Assembly: GCA_029961685.1 (NCBI GenBank)
Contig: JARWKL010000003.1
Span: forward strand, 17,354,467 to 17,418,466
Source of the DNA: Aristolochia californica
Taxonomy: Eukaryota > Streptophyta > Magnoliopsida > Piperales > Aristolochiaceae
Direction: 5' to 3'
DNA length: 64,000 nt
Both the position numbers and the translations under genes were made by a program. The notes under the pieces are model-generated. The model was not told the origin of the DNA. It did no database searches and saw only the letters and a list, made by a program, of their open reading frames with translations. Positions 60,458-64,000 of the stretch are shown here, piece by piece. Each line of letters starts with the position of its first letter. Positions within the stretch are counted from its first letter, which is position 1.

Positions 60458-60898
60458 TGTTGGAAGATAAGATCAAGCCCAAATGACCAAGGAAGGCCCA
60501 CATATGTAAGATTATTATAAGATGGGCCACATGACTAAGTAAGGCCCACAAGATGGGCCCAAGCCCATAAGAAGTAGGACCCACAATGATTCCCAAGAGC
60601 TTGCATCCTTATCACATTAGTTGGAAGATAAAGAAGGACTCACAAAAATATCTTTATCTTAGGGTCACGACCAAGAAAAGTTTTAGTTTAAGTTATATTT
60701 GTCTTTAATCAATATTGAGTTACCTAATTATGTTAGGACTTACCTTAAGTGTTAGAGTTTGGGTGTAATTGGGACAAGGGTAGTTTTATTGTAATTGGAC
60801 TCTACTACCTTCCTCTATTATAAATAGAGGTTCATGTACTATGATTACAAAAAGTTATTGATGTCAATGAAGTATTTTCCTTTTCCATAAATTCAACA
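60458..60898 (+). mobile_element. Solo LTR of the element 3 family in satellite B
   Basis: 441 bp from TGTTGGAAGATAAG to attcaaca, colinear with the element 3 LTRs at 12151 and 14644. It has a TATA box at 60819-60826 and no internal sequence. Flanking 5-bp sequences are cattt (60453-60457) and catta (60899-60903), four of five matching, so this was a real insertion later reduced by recombination between its two LTRs. It sits in the aagtcatttcttac block of the monomer. Removing it plus one target copy restores an anchor spacing of 677 bp (59964 to 61087 minus 446). Confidence 0.93.
60819..60826 (+). promoter_or_regulatory. LTR TATA box in the solo LTR
   Basis: TATAAATA retained intact. If the LTR is unmethylated it could start transcription into the downstream satellite; there is no direct evidence that it does. 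Confidence 0.45.
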
Positions 60899-63224
60899 CA
60901 TTACTTAAAAAAATAATATATCCCGTTACGCATGATTGACCGGTAAATCACCTGACAATCATCAATGATTTTTAGGTCAGGTTTTTGTAAATGGGCAAAA
61001 TAATGGCTTGTTTGACTCGAATAAATATCCCACTGTACGTTCACCTGAGAATTTATTGAGCATTTGTAATTCTCTTTAAAAGTTTTGGATCCATAGGTCA
61101 TTTGCATCTTTAACATGTTTCAAACATGCATATCCATATTTAAAACATGTGTAGAAATCTCCTTCTTATAAAATTCCAAGCCATTAGGGTTGAACTAGTG
61201 GAATTTCCCAAACTTTGACAACAAAACTTTTGTGTTCATTTGTGGTGTGTGAATAAATTTTCTTTACTTACATTTTTTATTGTTTTAAATATTTTCCATA
61301 CATTAACTCTAAAATTTATATTTTGTTGTCATCTGTTTGCCTTATCAAAATTGTTTATGGGATGAACGGAAAGTGAAAACTCAAGTTTTGATTTAGGAAA
61401 AAAGTATACATCTAAAACGAAAATGCATAAATGTAGAGAGCGATAATTCAAAAAACTCTCATTAATTTTTATGCATTCTAAACACTTTTTAGTTTTTAGG
61501 TATTAGGTTTTGCAATCGTCAAAAAAAGGGGGAGGTGAGGGATTTTTAACTCAGTGTTAACTCCCAATCCACAAGTCATTTCTTACCAGAAAAATATTGC
61601 CCGTTATGCATGATTGATTGATAAATCACCTTACAATCATCTATGATTGTTAGGATAACTTTTTGTGAATGGGACAAATAATGGCTTGTTTGACTCGGGT
61701 AAATATCGCACCGCACGTTCACTTGAGAATTTAATGAGCATTTGTTATTCTCATTAAAAGATTTGCATCCTTAGGCGATTTGCATCTTTAACATGTTTAA
61801 ATCATGCATATCCATATTTAAAACATGTGTAGAAATCTCCTTCTTATAAAATTCCATGCTATTAGGGTTGAACTAGTGGAATTTCCCAAACTAGGATAAC
61901 AAAACTTTTGTGTTTATTTTTTGTTTGTGAATAAATTTTCTTTACATACATTTTTTATTATTTTAAATCTTTTCAATATATAAAATCTAAATTTTTCTTT
62001 TTGTTGTGATCAATTTGCCTGATCAAAATTGTTTACGGGATGAAGGGAAATTGAAACCTCATGTTTTGATTTAAGAAAAAAGTATACTTCTAAAATGGAA
62101 AAGCCCAAATTAAGTTTTGCAATCGTTGGAAAAGGGGGAGGTGGGGGATTTTGAACTGAGCGTGGACTTCCAATCCTGAAGTCATTTCTTACAAAAATAA
62201 TATAGCCCGTTATGCATGATTGACTAATAAATCTCCTGAACATCATCTATGATTGTAAGGTCAGTTTTTTGTAAATCGAAAAAATAATGGCTTTTTCGAC
62301 TCAGATAAATATTCCAACGCATGTTCGCTATAGAATTTAATGAGCATTTTTTATTCTCTTTAAAAGGTTTGGATCCATAGGTCATTTGCATCTTTACCAA
62401 GGTTCAAGCATGCATATCCATATTTAAAACATGTGTAGAAATATGCTTCTTATAAAATTCCAAGCTATTATAGTGGATTTTTTTTAAACTTGGATAACAA
62501 AACTTTTGTGTTCATTTGTGGTGTGTGAATAAATTTTATTTACTTACATTTGTTGTTGTTTTAAAAAATTTCCATACATAAACTCTTATATTTTCATTTT
62601 GTTGTGATCTATTTGCCTTATCAAAATTGTTTACGAGATGAAGAGAAAGTGAAAACTCAAGTTTTGATTGAAGAAAAAAGTAAGCCTCTAAAATGGAAAT
62701 GCACTTGAGTAGAGAGAGATAATTCCAAAAAAAGTCTGTAATTTTTAGGGATTGTAAACTCTTTTTAGTTTTTATATTTTAGGTTTTGTAATTGTCGAAA
62801 AAAGAGGGAGGCAGGGGATTTTTATTCAGTGTTGACTCCCAAAAAATAAGTCATTTCTTACAAAAAAATATAGCCCGTTACATATGATTGTCTGATAAAT
62901 CACCTTTCAATCTTCTATGACTGTTAGGTCAGCTTTTTGTAAATGGGAAAAATAATGGCTTGTTTGACTCGAGTAAATATCCCACCGCGGGTTCACTTCA
63001 GAATTTAATGAGCATTTTTTTTCTCTTTAAAAGCTTTGGATCCATAGGTCATTTGCATCTTTAACATGCTTCAAACATGCATATCCATATTTAAAATAGG
63101 TGTAGAAATCTCCTTATAGTAAAATTCCAAGCTATAAGGGTTGAACAAGAGGAATTTTTCAAACTTGGATAACAAAACTTTTGTGTTCATTAGTGGTGTG
63201 TGAATAAACTTTCTTTACTTACAT

Positions 63225-63440
63225 TAGTTATTGTAAAATCTTTTTAGGTTTTATATATTAGGTTTTGCAATCGTCTGTAAAAGGGGGAGGCGGGGAATTT
63301 TTAACTAAGTGTTAACTCCCAATCCATAAGTCATTTCTTACAAAAAGAAATATAGCTCGTTACGCGTGATTGGCCGATAAATCACCTTACAATCTTCTAT
63401 GATTGTTTGGTCAATTTTTTGTAAAAATCTTATTTACTTG
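63225..63440. repeat. Two recombination junctions in the last monomers
   Basis: At about 63233 the sequence jumps forward from cattagttattg to taaaatctttttagg, skipping roughly 200 bp. At about 63425 it jumps backward from gtcaattttttgtaaa to aatcttatttacttgc. The result is a scrambled stretch. Confidence 0.75.
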
Positions 63441-64000
63441 CATTAGTAATTGTTTTAAATTTTTTGCATACAAAACTCTAAAATTTTCATTTTGTTGTGA
63501 TCTATGTGCCGTATCAAAATTGTTTACGGGATGAAAGGAAAGTGAAAACTCAAGTTTTGATTTAAGAAAAATGTATACATCTAAAATGGAAATGCACAAA
63601 TGTAGAGAGAGATAATTCCAAAAAGAGTTTATAATTTTTAGGGATTGTAAACTTTCTTAGTTTTTATATATAAGGTTTTGCAATCATCGGGAAAAGGGGG
63701 AGGCGGGGATTTTAAACAATGTGTTGTCTCCCAATCCATAAGTTCTTCCTTACAAAATAATATAGCCAATTACACATGGATGACCGAAAAATCACCTGAC
63801 AATCATTTATGATTGTAAGGTTAGATTTTTGTAAATGGGCAAAATAATGGCTTGTTTGACTAGGGTAAATATCCCACCACACGTTCACTAGAAAATTTAA
63901 TGAGCATTTATTATTCTTTTTAAATGGTTTGGATCCATAGGTCATTTGCATCTTTAACATGTTTCAAAAATGTATATGCATTTTTAAAACATGTGTAGAA

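Larger units (their letters stand above)
17027..64000. repeat. Satellite B tandem array (about 675-bp monomer, ~70 copies)
   Basis: Runs to the right edge. Using the ggtttggatccatagg anchor (a BamHI site in most copies), successive monomers start near 17209, 17865, 18591, 19178, 19802, 20477, 21134, 21811, 22483, 23158, 23829, 24505 and so on to 63931. Most spacings are 650-682 bp. Monomers are strongly AT-rich with one conserved G-rich island (around cgtcgggaaaagggggagg) about 460 bp after the anchor, and a short dyad acaatcatctatgattgt about 105 bp before the next anchor. Copies differ by scattered substitutions and small indels. Only one foreign insertion is visible (60458-60898). I see no similarity to satellite A and no host gene anywhere in the array. 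Short minus-strand reading frames recur at one monomer phase. Confidence 0.96.

Noticed and set aside
17640..64000. CENP-B-like box in satellite B (ttttgcaatcgtcggg)
   Set aside because: It matches only about seven of the nine essential positions in the consensus, and a functional plant CENP-B box is not established.
17209..64000. Plus-strand ~60-codon frames repeated in satellite B (for example 23040-23225, 30417-30602)
   Set aside because: They overlap the minus-strand frame at the same monomer phase in AT-rich repeat DNA and are present in few copies, so they look like shadows of the repeat.

Overview
This is plant (most likely flowering-plant) repeat DNA from a satellite-rich, probably heterochromatic block. 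I found no intact host gene, no tRNA or rRNA gene and no CRISPR array. The plant call rests on Ty1/copia-type LTR retrotransposons whose primer-binding sites match plant initiator-Met tRNA (TGGTATCAGAGC next to the 5' LTR), their PR-IN-RT-RNase H order, purine tracts ending in GAGGGGGAG, and two long AT-rich tandem satellites. The species cannot be named from this sequence.

Layout. (1) 1-4932: satellite A, about 28 copies of a roughly 177-bp monomer, running off the left edge. (2) 4933-8098: a broken, probably chimeric retroelement. It has a 286-bp LTR with primer-binding site, a non-coding interior, and then the truncated LTR of a different family. (3) 8098-8585: a partial monomer of satellite B. 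(4) 8586-17026: a Ty1/copia element with both LTRs (654 and 656 bp) and a recognisable 5-bp target duplication, inserted in satellite B. Its gag and pol are pseudogenes. Reverse transcriptase is split by a second, non-coding LTR element (12151-15085) with 442-bp LTRs, a 58-bp minisatellite and a run of 44 C. (5) 17027-64000: satellite B, about 70 monomers of roughly 675 bp, running off the right edge. It is interrupted only by a 441-bp solo LTR (60458-60898) of the same family as the nested element.

History read from the nesting: satellite B existed first, the copia element landed in one of its monomers, the non-coding element then landed in the copia RT gene, and another member of that family entered satellite B and was reduced to a solo LTR. 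LTR divergence judged by eye agrees: the outer copia LTRs differ more than the nested LTRs. Satellite B was reshuffled in multi-monomer blocks: segments of about 2 to 5 kb recur at offsets of about 4.0, 6.1-6.8, 9.0-9.4 and 12.9 kb with shared private variants.

Most interesting points: the junction of two unrelated satellites is occupied by nested retroelements; two unrelated LTR families inserted within about 6 bp of the same position in the satellite B monomer; satellite B has a mosaic higher-order structure with a conserved G-rich island and a short dyad in each monomer; and a non-coding LTR element shares its 3' end with the autonomous copia element. All coordinates and similarities were read by eye, so percentages are rough.
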